Positions 40,504 to 49,093 of a DNA stretch of 64,000 nt are shown in pieces. Numbering within the stretch: position 1 is the stretch's first letter; each line of letters begins with the position of its first letter. A model generated the notes under the pieces. That model had not been told where the DNA came from. It was given only the letters and a program-made list of their open reading frames with translations, and did not search any database. The stretch is from Novosphingobium sp. (GTDB lineage: Bacteria > Pseudomonadota > Alphaproteobacteria > Sphingomonadales > Sphingomonadaceae). A program made the translations under genes and the position numbers. The stretch lies in NCBI RefSeq assembly GCF_027486195.1, contig NZ_JAIXPP010000059.1, forward strand, positions 1-64,000. Direction: 5' to 3'.

Positions 40504-41079
40504 ATGAAACAGGCCAAGCTACTCAACGATGCAGAGCAGAAGCGGCTTGCTGCCGTGATCGACAGCTTGCGCCACAGCACACGCAACCACACCGCCGTAG
40601 CGCTCAGTTTCTACGCTGGCCTGCGCGCCTGTGAAATCGCAGCACTGCGCATTGGCGACGTTTTTGACGCACAGGGAAAACCACGCGACACGATCTATCT
40701 CACAGCAGCACAGACCAAGGGAAGCGACACAGCTACGGTGCTGGTCAACAAGAAGCTCAGGATGCAGCTACAACGCTATGCAGCAGCGTATCTCCAGCAG
40801 CTTGCCAAGCCTGCCAGTCCCATCATGTTCAGCGGCAAAGGTGGCGCATTTACGGCGCAAACGGTGGTGAACATGTTTGCACGGCTCTATTCGCTAGCTG
40901 GCGTTCATGGAGCTAGCAGTCACAGCGGGCGCAGACAGTTTGTCACGGAACTGGCTGACAAGGGTGTGAACGCACGTGTCGTTCAAGCCCTTGCTCGTCA
41001 CAAGCACCTATCCACCACCCAGCGTTACATCGACATCAACGACAGCAAGCTGCGCAAAGCGGTGGAACTGATTGGGTAG
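40504..41079 (+). CDS. Short (FimB-type) tyrosine recombinase
   Basis: The 191-residue protein is a catalytic domain only. GLRACEIAALRIGDV carries the first Arg, TKGS the Lys, HSGRR the His-x-x-Arg, RHKHL the second His and TTQRYIDIND the nucleophilic Tyr. It lacks the N-terminal SAM-like core-binding domain of phage integrases, like FimB/FimE invertases or some plasmid resolvases. AGGGA precedes the ATG. Candidate jobs are inversion, dimer resolution or accessory excision. It ends 18 bases before the convergent integrase gene. Confidence 0.82.
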   Translation: MKQAKLLNDAEQKRLAAVIDSLRHSTRNHTAVALSFYAGLRACEIAALRIGDVFDAQGKPRDTIYLTAAQTKGSDTATVLVNKKLRMQLQRYAAAYLQQLAKPASPIMFSGKGGAFTAQTVVNMFARLYSLAGVHGASSHSGRRQFVTELADKGVNARVVQALARHKHLSTTQRYIDINDSKLRKAVELIG

Positions 41080-41097
41080 GGTAGCGAGGCTTGCGGG

Positions 41098-42495
41098 TTA
41101 AAATCCCCGTTTTTCGCGTCTCTCTATTTCTTTTCGCTTCGCCTCACCCTCTTCCTGTCCCTTCAAGCCATCCCATGCATATTGCAGACCGTGATTGGCA
41201 ATGAGAGCATCTGGGTCGGTAATGATACCACGACGAATGTAGTGGTTTTCCAAGCTTTGTCTGCCGGTGCCCATGTTGGTTGCGATTAGATCAAGAGCGA
41301 TAGGATTAAAGCCGATGGCTGCAAAACGGCCCTCGGCATAAACGTGGCGAAAGCTATATGCAGTGCGCTTATCGCCATGAGCGTCTTTTGCCACTCCTGC
41401 TTCTTCCAGCATCTGCGGCAGCGTTTTGAAGAAGCCAGTGCATTTTTTGCCGTCGGGATTACAAAACAGCCAATCTTCAGGCTTTGTATGCCCTGTCAGT
41501 TTTTGTAGCTCGACATAGGTGCTTACGACAGCTGGGTTGCTGATAACCGTACGAGCGCCAGTCTTAGTTTGGCTAGATACGGATATTTTGAGGATTCGTG
41601 CTTCGTAAAGTTCGGTAAATGCCCTGCCAATATCTGCGTGTTTCAGCAGCAACACTTCACCCGTGCGCATTCCTGTGCCTTCGATCCACTGCAAATAAAG
41701 TTGCAGTAGCTTTCGCTGATAAAGGTGGCGCGAATTGATACGAGCACCAGGAATTTTGTCGTTCTTGCCTTCCCCGCGCACCCACAAATCCATGTACTCG
41801 TGCAGCGTTTTGAGTTCGGCAGGGTCGAGGCTAGGCCTACGTTTTGCTGGAATACCTTTGCGGCTAAAAGGATGCTCAATGACTGGCTGAAAGCTGGTTA
41901 GCTGCTCCGAAAGAGCCTCTTTGAACACCTCGCGTAGTGCAGCTTGCTCCATGTCCAGCGTCTTTTTGGACGGTGTTAAAGCATGATTACCAAAACGCCG
42001 GCGCTCTTTTTCGTCTCTTGTGGACCAGTATAACATTCGCCATTTCCAGTAACCCAAAACCAGCGATTGCGTCATGTCCTCAAATTTATGCTGACCAAAA
42101 TACGGCAGCCAGTAGCGCTTGCTCTGCATCATATACCATGTGATGCGAGCGTTTTTTCCCGTCCTGCCTTTGTTTTTCCATGTCTCACGAAGCTGTTGTT
42201 CTCGCTCCGTCCACCAGCGTTCGTAGTACGCTGCAAAGGTAATGGATTTGGCCGGCTGCTTATGTTTGGTGCGCAGCTTCAAATCTTCGTACCTGTCGAG
42301 TGCAATGCGTTTTGCCTCGTCCAAGTCTAGCTCGCCTGTGGTTTCTTGAACGTGCGAGAATGTTTTGCCGTCTATGTCGCGCATACCGCGAATGTGTATG
42401 CGCATATGCCATATGGGTTTTTTGGCACCCTCGCGGTTGAACAGGATTATTTCCCCGCCCTTTAGCTCTACCCTGTTGTTAAACCTCTGCCCCAT
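41098..42495 (-). CDS. int: Island integrase (tyrosine recombinase)
   Basis: The 465-residue protein is a full-length integrase. GTGMRTGEVLLLKHADI holds the first Arg, TKTGAR the Lys region, YSFRHVYAEGR the second conserved Arg (with Tyr in place of the usual first His), and NMGTGRQSLENHYIRR the nucleophile. An N-terminal arm and core-binding region fill about 1-180. It sits next to the right attachment site, 170 bases from rpsI, and reads into the island. It would integrate and excise the island at the rpsI 3' end. Confidence 0.88.
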   Translation of the reverse strand: MGQRFNNRVELKGGEIILFNREGAKKPIWHMRIHIRGMRDIDGKTFSHVQETTGELDLDEAKRIALDRYEDLKLRTKHKQPAKSITFAAYYERWWTEREQQLRETWKNKGRTGKNARITWYMMQSKRYWLPYFGQHKFEDMTQSLVLGYWKWRMLYWSTRDEKERRRFGNHALTPSKKTLDMEQAALREVFKEALSEQLTSFQPVIEHPFSRKGIPAKRRPSLDPAELKTLHEYMDLWVRGEGKNDKIPGARINSRHLYQRKLLQLYLQWIEGTGMRTGEVLLLKHADIGRAFTELYEARILKISVSSQTKTGARTVISNPAVVSTYVELQKLTGHTKPEDWLFCNPDGKKCTGFFKTLPQMLEEAGVAKDAHGDKRTAYSFRHVYAEGRFAAIGFNPIALDLIATNMGTGRQSLENHYIRRGIITDPDALIANHGLQYAWDGLKGQEEGEAKRKEIERREKRGF

Positions 42496-42569
42496 CTGCG
42501 TACGTCCAGCACAGTTTCTTTGTGCAAGAAATGTACGGTCACAGATGTGTTTCGTCTATCGAAAGCCGA

Positions 42570-42590
42570 CTTGTACAACTTTTGTACGGG
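42570..42590. repeat. Right subterminal element of the island
   Basis: A 21-bp element beginning CTTGTACAAC and ending TTTGTACGGG, identical at 16 of 21 positions to 29674-29694 and in the same orientation. GTACAA and TTGTAC are inverted around CTT. It lies between the integrase start and rpsI. Confidence 0.5.
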
Positions 42591-42593
42591 CCA

Positions 42594-42637
42594 AAAAGAA
42601 AACGCTGGGAAAATGAATTCCCAGCGTTTCCAATGCT
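42594..42637 (-). terminator. rpsI terminator carried by the island
   Basis: AAACGCTGGGAA and TTCCCAGCGTTT form a perfect 12-bp stem around a short loop. On the minus strand it is followed by TTCTTTTT. It is directly downstream of rpsI. Being inside the attachment repeats, it is island DNA that now ends rpsI transcription. Confidence 0.85.
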
Positions 42638-42664
42638 TTGTAGCAGTTTGAAGCGTAAAAAAGT

Positions 42665-42673
42665 TTAGCGCTT
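42665..42673. repeat. Right attachment-site core (attR candidate)
   Basis: TTAGCGCTT includes the rpsI stop codon and the last two codons in reverse. The same 9 bases occur at 29606-29614. Confidence 0.65.
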
Positions 42674-43204
42674 CGAGAACTGGAAGCTCTTGCGCGCCTT
42701 GGCCTTGCCGTACTTCTTGCGTTCGACAACGCGCGGGTCGCGGGTCAGGAACCCGGCAGCCTTGACCGCGCTGCGCAGCGCAGGCTCGAACTTGGTAAGC
42801 GCCGTCGAAATGCCGTGCTTGACCGCGCCGGCCTGACCCGAAAGCCCGCCGCCCTTGACGGTGGCGACGACGTCATACTGACCCGAACGGTCAGCGACTT
42901 CGAACGGCTGGTTGATGACGAGACGCAGGGTCGGACGTGCGAAGTACACTTCCTGATCGCGGCCATTGACGGTGATCTTGCCCGAGCCGGGCTTGATCCA
43001 CACGCGGGCAACGGCGTCCTTGCGGCGGCCGGTGGCGTAGGAGCGGCCCTGGGCGTCGACCTCACGCTCACGCAGCGGCGCGGCGGGGCCGGTGGGTGCA
43101 CGGGGCGCTTCAGGCGCGTCCGACACAGCGGTGGTAGCGGCGGGAGCAGCCGAAGTCAGATCCTTGAGATCCGCGAGGCTGGAGACGGTATCGGTTTCAG
43201 ACAT
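42665..43204 (-). CDS. rpsI: 30S ribosomal protein S9
   Basis: The 179-residue protein has the S9 core from about residue 55 ([13 protein letters not shown]) to the tRNA-contacting C-terminus [11 protein letters not shown]. An Ala/Pro-rich extension of about 50 residues precedes the core; such extensions are usual in sphingomonads. The C-terminus is intact despite the island attachment core overlapping the last codons and stop. It is 3 bases downstream of rplM. Confidence 0.97.
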   Translation of the reverse strand: MSETDTVSSLADLKDLTSAAPAATTAVSDAPEAPRAPTGPAAPLREREVDAQGRSYATGRRKDAVARVWIKPGSGKITVNGRDQEVYFARPTLRLVINQPFEVADRSGQYDVVATVKGGGLSGQAGAVKHGISTALTKFEPALRSAVKAAGFLTRDPRVVERKKYGKAKARKSFQFSKR

Positions 43205-43207
43205 GTC

Positions 43208-43687
43208 TTACGCACCCACCTTGTTCTTGCGGTTCATCGAGGCGACATCGAGCGCTTCGGGCTGGGTACCGGCATGCGGATGTTCGCTGCCGGCATAGAG
43301 ATGCAGCGCGCGCATCTGTGCACGACCGAGAGGACCGCGCGGGATCATGCGCTCGACAGCCTTTTCCAGCACGCGCTCGGGGAAGCGACCATTGAGGACC
43401 TTGTCCGCAGTGACTTCCTTGATGCCGCCGGCATAACCGGTGTGCTTGTAGTAGATCTTGTCCTTGAGCTTGTTGCCCGTCAGCTTCACCTTGTCGGCGT
43501 TGATCACGACGACGTGATCGCCGCAATCGACATGCGGGGTGTAGCTCGGCTTGTGCTTGCCGCGCAGGTGATTGGCGATGATCACCGCGAGACGGCCGAC
43601 AACGAGGCCATCGGCATCAATAAGATGCCACTTCTTCTCCACCTCGGCCGGCTTAATCGACCGGGTGACTTTCGTGAGCGCCTTCAT
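43208..43687 (-). CDS. rplM: 50S ribosomal protein L13
   Basis: The protein is 159 residues from [49 protein letters not shown] and [12 protein letters not shown] are the L13 signature. A longer frame to 44806 is rejected since its upstream part is antisense to the secreted-protein gene. It is followed closely by rpsI, the conserved rplM-rpsI operon. Confidence 0.97.
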   Translation of the reverse strand: MKALTKVTRSIKPAEVEKKWHLIDADGLVVGRLAVIIANHLRGKHKPSYTPHVDCGDHVVVINADKVKLTGNKLKDKIYYKHTGYAGGIKEVTADKVLNGRFPERVLEKAVERMIPRGPLGRAQMRALHLYAGSEHPHAGTQPEALDVASMNRKNKVGA

Positions 43688-43760
43688 GGCTGAAACCCAT
43701 CCTAGGATAGTGGTACGCCGTGAGCGCGAACCGAAGTCCGCCCAACGACGAGGAAGCGCG

Positions 43761-43789
43761 CCTTTGTTGCAAATGGCCGCTGGAGTCAA
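43761..43789 (-). promoter_or_regulatory. Candidate rplM promoter
   Basis: On the minus strand TTGACT (complement of 43784-43789) matches a -35 box, with CAAAGG at the right distance, a poor -10. The 255-base gap 43688-43942 holds no gene. Confidence 0.3.
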
Positions 43790-43942
43790 GCAAACCGGGC
43801 CTTTCGGGAGAGGTAAAATAATACCGCCGCCAAATGCCGGTTCCCGCCCCAAGCCTATAGGGTTGCCAAAGCGGCGCGCAAAGCCGGGTTGAAGTGGCTT
43901 CTCGCGGGTCATAGGCTCACCGCCGAACAGGGGGTGGCGTCG

Positions 43943-45079
43943 ATGCGCTGGATCAGGCTTTTCATTGCGGCACTGGTAGCTGCAGCGGGCATGCCTTCGC
44001 TTGCACAGGCAAAGGACGAGCCGTGGGATGCACCGCCGCCCGCGTGGGAAGGCGTCTGGGCTGGTACCGTTGGGACCGCCCCGATCCATGCCTGTCTCGA
44101 CCACACGCCCTATCAGGAGAAGGGCGCGTACTACTATGACCGCGTGAAGCGGCTGTTGCGGCTTGAGCCGGGCCCGGCGCCGGGCAAATGGTTCGAACAG
44201 GCGATCGATGGCAAGAACGGTGCACTGTGGACCATCGCGGTGCAGGATGGCGCGCTGACGGGCGCATGGAGCGACGGCAAGAAGGTGCTCCCGCTTCGGC
44301 TGGCCAGGATCGGTGGGCCGAGCAAGGATTATGGCGGACCTTGCGCGGACATGGCGTTCCATCGTCCCCGCCTCGATGCGGTTCACCTCTCGACCAAGGC
44401 CGCACTGCTGGAGGGAGCGAAGTACACGGTCACGACTTTCAAGGCCTGGCCATGGTTCGATGATCAAGCGGAGATATCGACTTTCTCGCTTGAGGGCTCC
44501 TCGCCTGCGATCACCAAGGTCAACGCGCTGCTGCGCCTGCCTTTGCCCAAGCCCGGTGGCACCGGCGAATGGCTCGATTGCATGGCTGCCAATGTCAATT
44601 CGATCGGCACAGACGGGGAATACTGGAGGGCCGTGGAGCCGACGCTGATCACGAATCGCTGGCTCGGCGTGCGCGATTCCACCGAAAGCAGCTGTGGCGG
44701 CGCGCATCCGAACAGCGACAATGCCCCCCGGACCTTCGACCTTGCGCGCGGCGTGGAGGTGGACCCGCTCGACTGGTTCGGACCGCAGGCGGTGCATCGC
44801 GAACATTACGACGGCGAAACCGGGGAGGCGAAGACGCTGACGCCCGCATTCCGCAAGGCGATCCTGCTGGGATGGAAAGCCGACGGCGCGGAGTGCCGCG
44901 ACGCGGTGTCACAGCAGGAGTTCTGGCGCGTGGGCATCGCAAGGGGCGCGCTGGTCTTCTCACCCGAATTACCCCGGGTTGCGATGGCCTGCGGCGACGA
45001 CATCAAGGTGCCGCTCGCTCGCCTGCGCCCCTGGTTCAATCAGGAAGGCAGGGCGATCGCCGCTCTGCTTCCCCGCTAG
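43943..45079 (+). CDS. Exported hypothetical protein
   Basis: The protein is 378 residues from [11 protein letters not shown], with a signal peptide ending SLAQA. The mature part has [30 protein letters not shown] and several cysteine and histidine residues. I do not recognise a family. It faces rplM across the 255-base gap and is convergent with the heme A synthase gene, with 7 bases between them. A longer frame to 43889 has no signal-like start. Confidence 0.7.
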   Translation: MRWIRLFIAALVAAAGMPSLAQAKDEPWDAPPPAWEGVWAGTVGTAPIHACLDHTPYQEKGAYYYDRVKRLLRLEPGPAPGKWFEQAIDGKNGALWTIAVQDGALTGAWSDGKKVLPLRLARIGGPSKDYGGPCADMAFHRPRLDAVHLSTKAALLEGAKYTVTTFKAWPWFDDQAEISTFSLEGSSPAITKVNALLRLPLPKPGGTGEWLDCMAANVNSIGTDGEYWRAVEPTLITNRWLGVRDSTESSCGGAHPNSDNAPRTFDLARGVEVDPLDWFGPQAVHREHYDGETGEAKTLTPAFRKAILLGWKADGAECRDAVSQQEFWRVGIARGALVFSPELPRVAMACGDDIKVPLARLRPWFNQEGRAIAALLPR

Positions 45080-45086
45080 GGTCGGC

Positions 45087-46154
45087 TCAGCGCTTCCCGA
45101 GCCGGTGCGCGCCCCATGCCGTGCAGACAACCAGCAGCGCGCCGGTGAGTTGGTGGAGCACAGCGATCCAGATGGTCACACCACTCATCACCGTCGCGAT
45201 GCCAAGCGCGATCTGGGTGCCGAAGGCGCTGTGGATCGCAACCGAAACCGGGCGAGCGCCGGCGCGGCGCAGCTTGCGGCCCATGATGACGAGGACGGCG
45301 ACGACCGCCCATGCCCACCAGCGATGGATGAAGTGGACGAGGTAGGGATCGGAGAACAAGGCGTGGACCGCGCCCAGTGACCATTCGATCCCTGCCGGGA
45401 AGAAAGCGCCCTGCATCAGCGGCCAGACATCCCAGTTGAACCAGCCGCCGCCCGCCACGGTGCCCGCGCGCATACCCGCCAGCAGCGCACCATAGAACAG
45501 CTGGATCAGCAGCATGCCAAGGGCCAGCGCGGCAAAGCCCGTCAGCCGCGCGCGCGGTTCGCCCCGCGCCAGTGCGCGCAGATCGAGCATGGTCCAGATG
45601 ACCCCCGCAAGCGTGGTCAGCGCAACCAGAAGATGCGCAGCGAGCCGGAAATGGCTGACCTTCACGTCGTGCGCGATGCCGGACTTGACCATCCACCAGC
45701 CGACCGCCCCCTGCAGCGCACCGAGCGCGAGGAGCGCGAACAGGCGCGGCTTGTAGCCCGCAGGGATCTGCCCGCGCAGCCAGAACCACCCGAGCGGCAG
45801 CGCGAAGGCCATGCCGATCGCGCGGGCCAGCAAGCGATGGACCCATTCCCAGAAGAAGATGAACTTGTAGGTCGCCAGCGTCATGCCGGCAGGGCCGTTG
45901 ACCAGCACGTATTGCGGGGTCTGGCGATACTTGGCGAACTCGGCCTGCCAGTCCGCCTCGGTCAGCGGCGGCAGCGCGCCCGAAACGGGCTTCCATTCGG
46001 TGATCGAGACACCCGATTCGGTCAGCCGCGTAATGCCGCCGACCACCACGATGGCGATGATCATCAACGCGACGACGAGCAGCCAGCGGGACAGCGCAAG
46101 CGGCGCGGGAGCGCGCTCACGGGAACGGGCCGGGGCCATGGCAACAGCATCCAT
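45087..46154 (-). CDS. ctaA: Heme A synthase (Cox15/CtaA)
   Basis: The protein is 355 residues from MDAVAMAP; an ATG at 46190 is possible. It has eight transmembrane helices and the four conserved histidines in FFWEWVHRLLAR, VSHFRLAAHL, FIHRWWAW and LHQLTGALL. LTESGVSITEWKPVSGALPP is the family signature. It oxidises the C8 methyl of heme O to make heme A for cytochrome c oxidase in the inner membrane. The Cox15 type is usual for alphaproteobacteria. It is divergent from merC. Confidence 0.95.
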   Translation of the reverse strand: MDAVAMAPARSRERAPAPLALSRWLLVVALMIIAIVVVGGITRLTESGVSITEWKPVSGALPPLTEADWQAEFAKYRQTPQYVLVNGPAGMTLATYKFIFFWEWVHRLLARAIGMAFALPLGWFWLRGQIPAGYKPRLFALLALGALQGAVGWWMVKSGIAHDVKVSHFRLAAHLLVALTTLAGVIWTMLDLRALARGEPRARLTGFAALALGMLLIQLFYGALLAGMRAGTVAGGGWFNWDVWPLMQGAFFPAGIEWSLGAVHALFSDPYLVHFIHRWWAWAVVAVLVIMGRKLRRAGARPVSVAIHSAFGTQIALGIATVMSGVTIWIAVLHQLTGALLVVCTAWGAHRLGKR

Positions 46155-46247
46155 GGGCGCGCCTCTGCTCGCGAGGCGGGCGAAACGCAAGCGCCAAAGG
46201 GGGCATGCCGATAGGGGTTGCGCCGGAGGTCAGCTTGAGCATTGCGT

Positions 46248-46266
46248 TATGTGATACTATTACATA
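46248..46266 (+). promoter_or_regulatory. Probable Zur box upstream of merC
   Basis: TATGTGATACTATTACATA is an inverted repeat with 9-base arms differing at one position around a central C. The inner 17 bases match the enterobacterial Zur core ATGTTATAATATAACAT at 14 positions (from memory). It ends 11 bases before the merC ATG. Confidence 0.55.
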
Positions 46267-46277
46267 TACCGACTGCC

Positions 46278-46664
46278 ATGACCGACCGCCCCGACACTTC
46301 GTCTGAACTGCTGCGCGGCCGGTTTGACCGGCTGGGCGTGCTGATCAGCGGTCTTTGCATGGTGCACTGCGTGGCGGGGCTGTTCCTGATCGGCGTGCTG
46401 GGGCTGGGCGGCGGCGTGCTGCTCGATCCCGCGATCCATCGCTTCGGGCTGGTGGCAGCTTTCCTCGTCGGGATGTTCACGATCGGCGCGGGCGCATTGC
46501 GCCATGGGCACCGCCTGCCGCTGGCGCTCGGCACCAGCGGCCTGGCCCTGATGGCCGCCGCGATTGCCAGCGACCACGGCACGGCCGAGGCGCTTCTGAC
46601 CATTAGCGGCGTGCTGCTGGTTGCCTCCGCGCATATCGTGAACCTGCGCCGCAACACCTGCTGA
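46278..46664 (+). CDS. MerC-domain membrane protein
   Basis: The protein is 128 residues from MTDRPDTSSEL, with four predicted transmembrane helices and the metal-binding CMVHC in helix 1. MerC proteins transport mercury in mer operons; chromosomal members without merA, as here, are often controlled by Zur. The zinc-box-like palindrome just upstream supports a metal homeostasis role. No mer genes are adjacent. No good ribosome-binding site is seen, so translation may be leaderless. Confidence 0.8.
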   Translation: MTDRPDTSSELLRGRFDRLGVLISGLCMVHCVAGLFLIGVLGLGGGVLLDPAIHRFGLVAAFLVGMFTIGAGALRHGHRLPLALGTSGLALMAAAIASDHGTAEALLTISGVLLVASAHIVNLRRNTC

Positions 46665-46703
46665 CAGCTTGCGCACGGCGGTGTGGGCGCTAAAGCCCGC
46701 CGC

Positions 46704-47711
46704 ATGGCCACCGATACAGCAGCGACTCTCACCCTCACCATCAATGGCGAACCCCGCCGCGCCGCGCCCGGCTCGATCGCCGATCTCGTGCGTAGCCTCG
46801 AGCTTGATCCCGCCAAGGTTGCGGTCGAGCGCAATGGCGCAATTGTCCCGCGCTCGACGCTGGCGGCAGTGCAGATCGCCGACGGCGACATGTTCGAGAT
46901 CGTGCACTTCGTTGGCGGCGGGCAGGATGACGATACCTGGCCAGAAGACACCTGGACCGTAGCGGGCCGCACTTTCCGTTCGCGGCTGATCGTGGGCACC
47001 GGCAAGTACAAGGACTTTGCGCAGAACGCGGCGGCGGTAGAAGCTTCAGGCGCGGAGATCGTGACCGTGGCGGTGCGCCGCGTAAACGTCAGCGATCCCA
47101 AGGCGCCGATGCTGACGGACTTCATCGACCCGAAGAAGATCACCTACCTGCCCAACACCGCCGGCTGCTTCACCGCCGAGGACGCGATCCGCACGCTGCG
47201 CCTGGCGCGCGAGGCGGGCGGCTGGGATCTGGTGAAGCTCGAAGTGCTGGGCGAGGCGCGCACGCTCTATCCCAACATGATCGAAACCATCCGCGCCACC
47301 GAAGTGCTGGCCAAGGAAGGCTTCCTGCCGATGGTCTATTGCGTGGATGATCCCATCGCGGCGAAGCAGCTTGAGGATGCGGGCGCCGTCGCGGTCATGC
47401 CGCTGGGCGCGCCGATCGGCTCCGGCCTCGGCATCCAGAACCGCGTGACGATCCGCCTGATCGTGGAAGGCGCCAAGGTTCCGGTCCTTGTCGATGCCGG
47501 CGTGGGCACGGCAAGCGATGCCGCCGTGGCGCTGGAACTGGGCTGCGACGGCGTGCTGATGAACACCGCCATCGCCGAAGCCAAGGACCCGATCCGCATG
47601 GCCCGCGCGATGAAGGCCGCGGTCGAAGCGGGGCGCGATGCCTATCTTGCGGGCCGCATGGGGACGCGCAAGTATGCCGATCCGAGCAGTCCGCTGGCGG
47701 GGCTGATCTGA
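46704..47711 (+). CDS. thiSG: ThiS-ThiG fusion protein
   Basis: The protein is 335 residues from MATDTAATL. Residues ~1-75 are ThiS ([10 protein letters not shown], ending FVGGGQ at the position of the C-terminal GG), then ThiG ([23 protein letters not shown] with the catalytic lysine region following, [44 protein letters not shown]). It makes the thiazole of thiamine. In separate ThiS the terminal Gly becomes the thiocarboxylate; in a fusion the GG is internal, so the chain must be cleaved or the sulfur carrier replaced. Confidence 0.93.
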   Translation: MATDTAATLTLTINGEPRRAAPGSIADLVRSLELDPAKVAVERNGAIVPRSTLAAVQIADGDMFEIVHFVGGGQDDDTWPEDTWTVAGRTFRSRLIVGTGKYKDFAQNAAAVEASGAEIVTVAVRRVNVSDPKAPMLTDFIDPKKITYLPNTAGCFTAEDAIRTLRLAREAGGWDLVKLEVLGEARTLYPNMIETIRATEVLAKEGFLPMVYCVDDPIAAKQLEDAGAVAVMPLGAPIGSGLGIQNRVTIRLIVEGAKVPVLVDAGVGTASDAAVALELGCDGVLMNTAIAEAKDPIRMARAMKAAVEAGRDAYLAGRMGTRKYADPSSPLAGLI

Positions 47712-47808
47712 CAATTCATTTGCGCTTCGGCGCACCTTCGGATCAACCTGCGCTCTGGGCTGGACGGAGCATCGCGTGGGGGACGAAGCAGGGGTAGCGC
47801 GCACCGCC

Positions 47809-49089
47809 ATGAACAAGGCGATGCTGCGCATCGTCCCGTTCCTGCTGCTGGCCTATGTGATGGCCTATATCGACCGGGTGAACGTGAGCTTCGCCGCGCT
47901 GCAGATGAATGCCGATCTCGGCTTCAGCGCCACGGTCTACGGCTTTGGCGGCGGCCTGTTCTTCATCGGTTATGCGCTGTTCGAAATCCCCTCGGGGGCG
48001 ATGGCATCGCGTTTCGGTCCGCGCCAGTGGCTCGCACGGATCATGATCACTTGGGGTCTGCTCGCGGTGGGGATGATGTTTGTCCGCAGCGCCTCGCAGT
48101 TCTATCTAATGCGGTTTCTGCTCGGCGCTGCCGAGGCGGGGTTCTTTCCGGGCCTCGTCTACTACCTCTCGCACTGGTTCCCGAAAGCCTATCGCGGGCG
48201 CGCGGTCACCCGGATCTACATCGCCCCGGCGCTGGCCGGCGTGGTGATGGGGGCAACCGCAGCCCCGCTGCTCGGACTTGATGGCCTTGCGGGATGGCGC
48301 GGGTGGCAATGGGTGTTCCTCGCGCAGGGCCTGCCTGCCGTGCTGATGGGCTGCGCGATTCTGCGTTTCCTGCCCGACCGCCCGGACGATGTCCGCTGGC
48401 TCGAACCAGACGAGAAGGCCTGGATTTCCGGGGCATTGGCACGCGATGCGGCCTTGATCGGCGATACCGGGCGGCACGATTTGCGCACCGTGTTGGCCAA
48501 CCCGACGGTATGGCTGCTGGGGTGCACGGGCCTTCTCCTCAACTGTGCGATGAGTGGCTTCGTCCTGTCGGCTCCGGCGGTGCTGGCGGCGAACGGGGGG
48601 CTCGATACGAAGACCATCGGATGGCTGGTCAGCCTTGGCGGCTTCAACGGAGCGGTCGTGATCCTGCTCGCCGGATGGTATTCCGACCGGCATGGCGACC
48701 GGCTGCGCTATACCGCCGGCCTCGGCAGCATTGCCGCGCTGGGCCTGTTCCTGATCGGCTTGGCGCCCTCACCAGGTGCGGTCGTGGCGGGCTATCTGCT
48801 GCAGACCGCGGTCAGCTTCGCTGCAGGCGCGCTGGTGATTGCATCATGGCCGGATGCGCTACCCGTCCGCCAGCTTGCCGTAGGCAGCGGGGCCATCAAC
48901 ACATTATGGCAGTTGGGCTCGTTCGCCTCACCCTACGCCTTCGGTGCGATGCGCGACGCCACGGGAAGCTACCACGCCGGAATGCTCGGCTCGGCCACGC
49001 TCGCCGCGATTTACGTGGGCTACGTGCTCTATGTTCGCGCACGCATCGACGGCCTGCAGCGCAGGCAGCCGCGCGCCGCGCCAGCCTAG
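47809..49089 (+). CDS. MFS transporter (anion:cation symporter type)
   Basis: The protein is 426 residues from MNKAMLRIV; a GTG at 47776 could extend it by 11. It has twelve transmembrane segments. YIDRVNVSFAALQMN and the loop segment GALFEIPSGAMASRFGPRQWLARIM are typical of the ACS family, which takes up organic anions such as hexuronates, phthalate or tartrate. No catabolic genes are adjacent, so the substrate is unknown. 97 bases after thiSG. Confidence 0.85.
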   Translation: MNKAMLRIVPFLLLAYVMAYIDRVNVSFAALQMNADLGFSATVYGFGGGLFFIGYALFEIPSGAMASRFGPRQWLARIMITWGLLAVGMMFVRSASQFYLMRFLLGAAEAGFFPGLVYYLSHWFPKAYRGRAVTRIYIAPALAGVVMGATAAPLLGLDGLAGWRGWQWVFLAQGLPAVLMGCAILRFLPDRPDDVRWLEPDEKAWISGALARDAALIGDTGRHDLRTVLANPTVWLLGCTGLLLNCAMSGFVLSAPAVLAANGGLDTKTIGWLVSLGGFNGAVVILLAGWYSDRHGDRLRYTAGLGSIAALGLFLIGLAPSPGAVVAGYLLQTAVSFAAGALVIASWPDALPVRQLAVGSGAINTLWQLGSFASPYAFGAMRDATGSYHAGMLGSATLAAIYVGYVLYVRARIDGLQRRQPRAAPA

Positions 49090-49093
49090 CAGC

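Larger units (their letters stand above)
29606..42664. mobile_element. Genomic island integrated at the 3' end of rpsI
   Basis: The segment is visibly lower in G+C than both flanks and has different codon use. It is bounded by the 9-bp direct repeat TTAGCGCTT at 29606-29614 and 42665-42673; the right copy is the end of rpsI including its stop codon. Further matching bases (AACT, CTCT) follow both copies at the same spacing. A tyrosine integrase gene lies next to the right end. Cargo includes a Type ISP-like restriction-modification gene, regulators, an HUH-like protein and unknowns. No conjugation or virion genes are seen. Boundaries are inferred from the repeat. Confidence 0.8.

Noticed and set aside
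29606..42664. Prophage interpretation of the island
   Set aside because: There are no capsid, portal, tail, terminase or lysis genes. Integrase, R-M and Rep-like genes alone do not make a phage.
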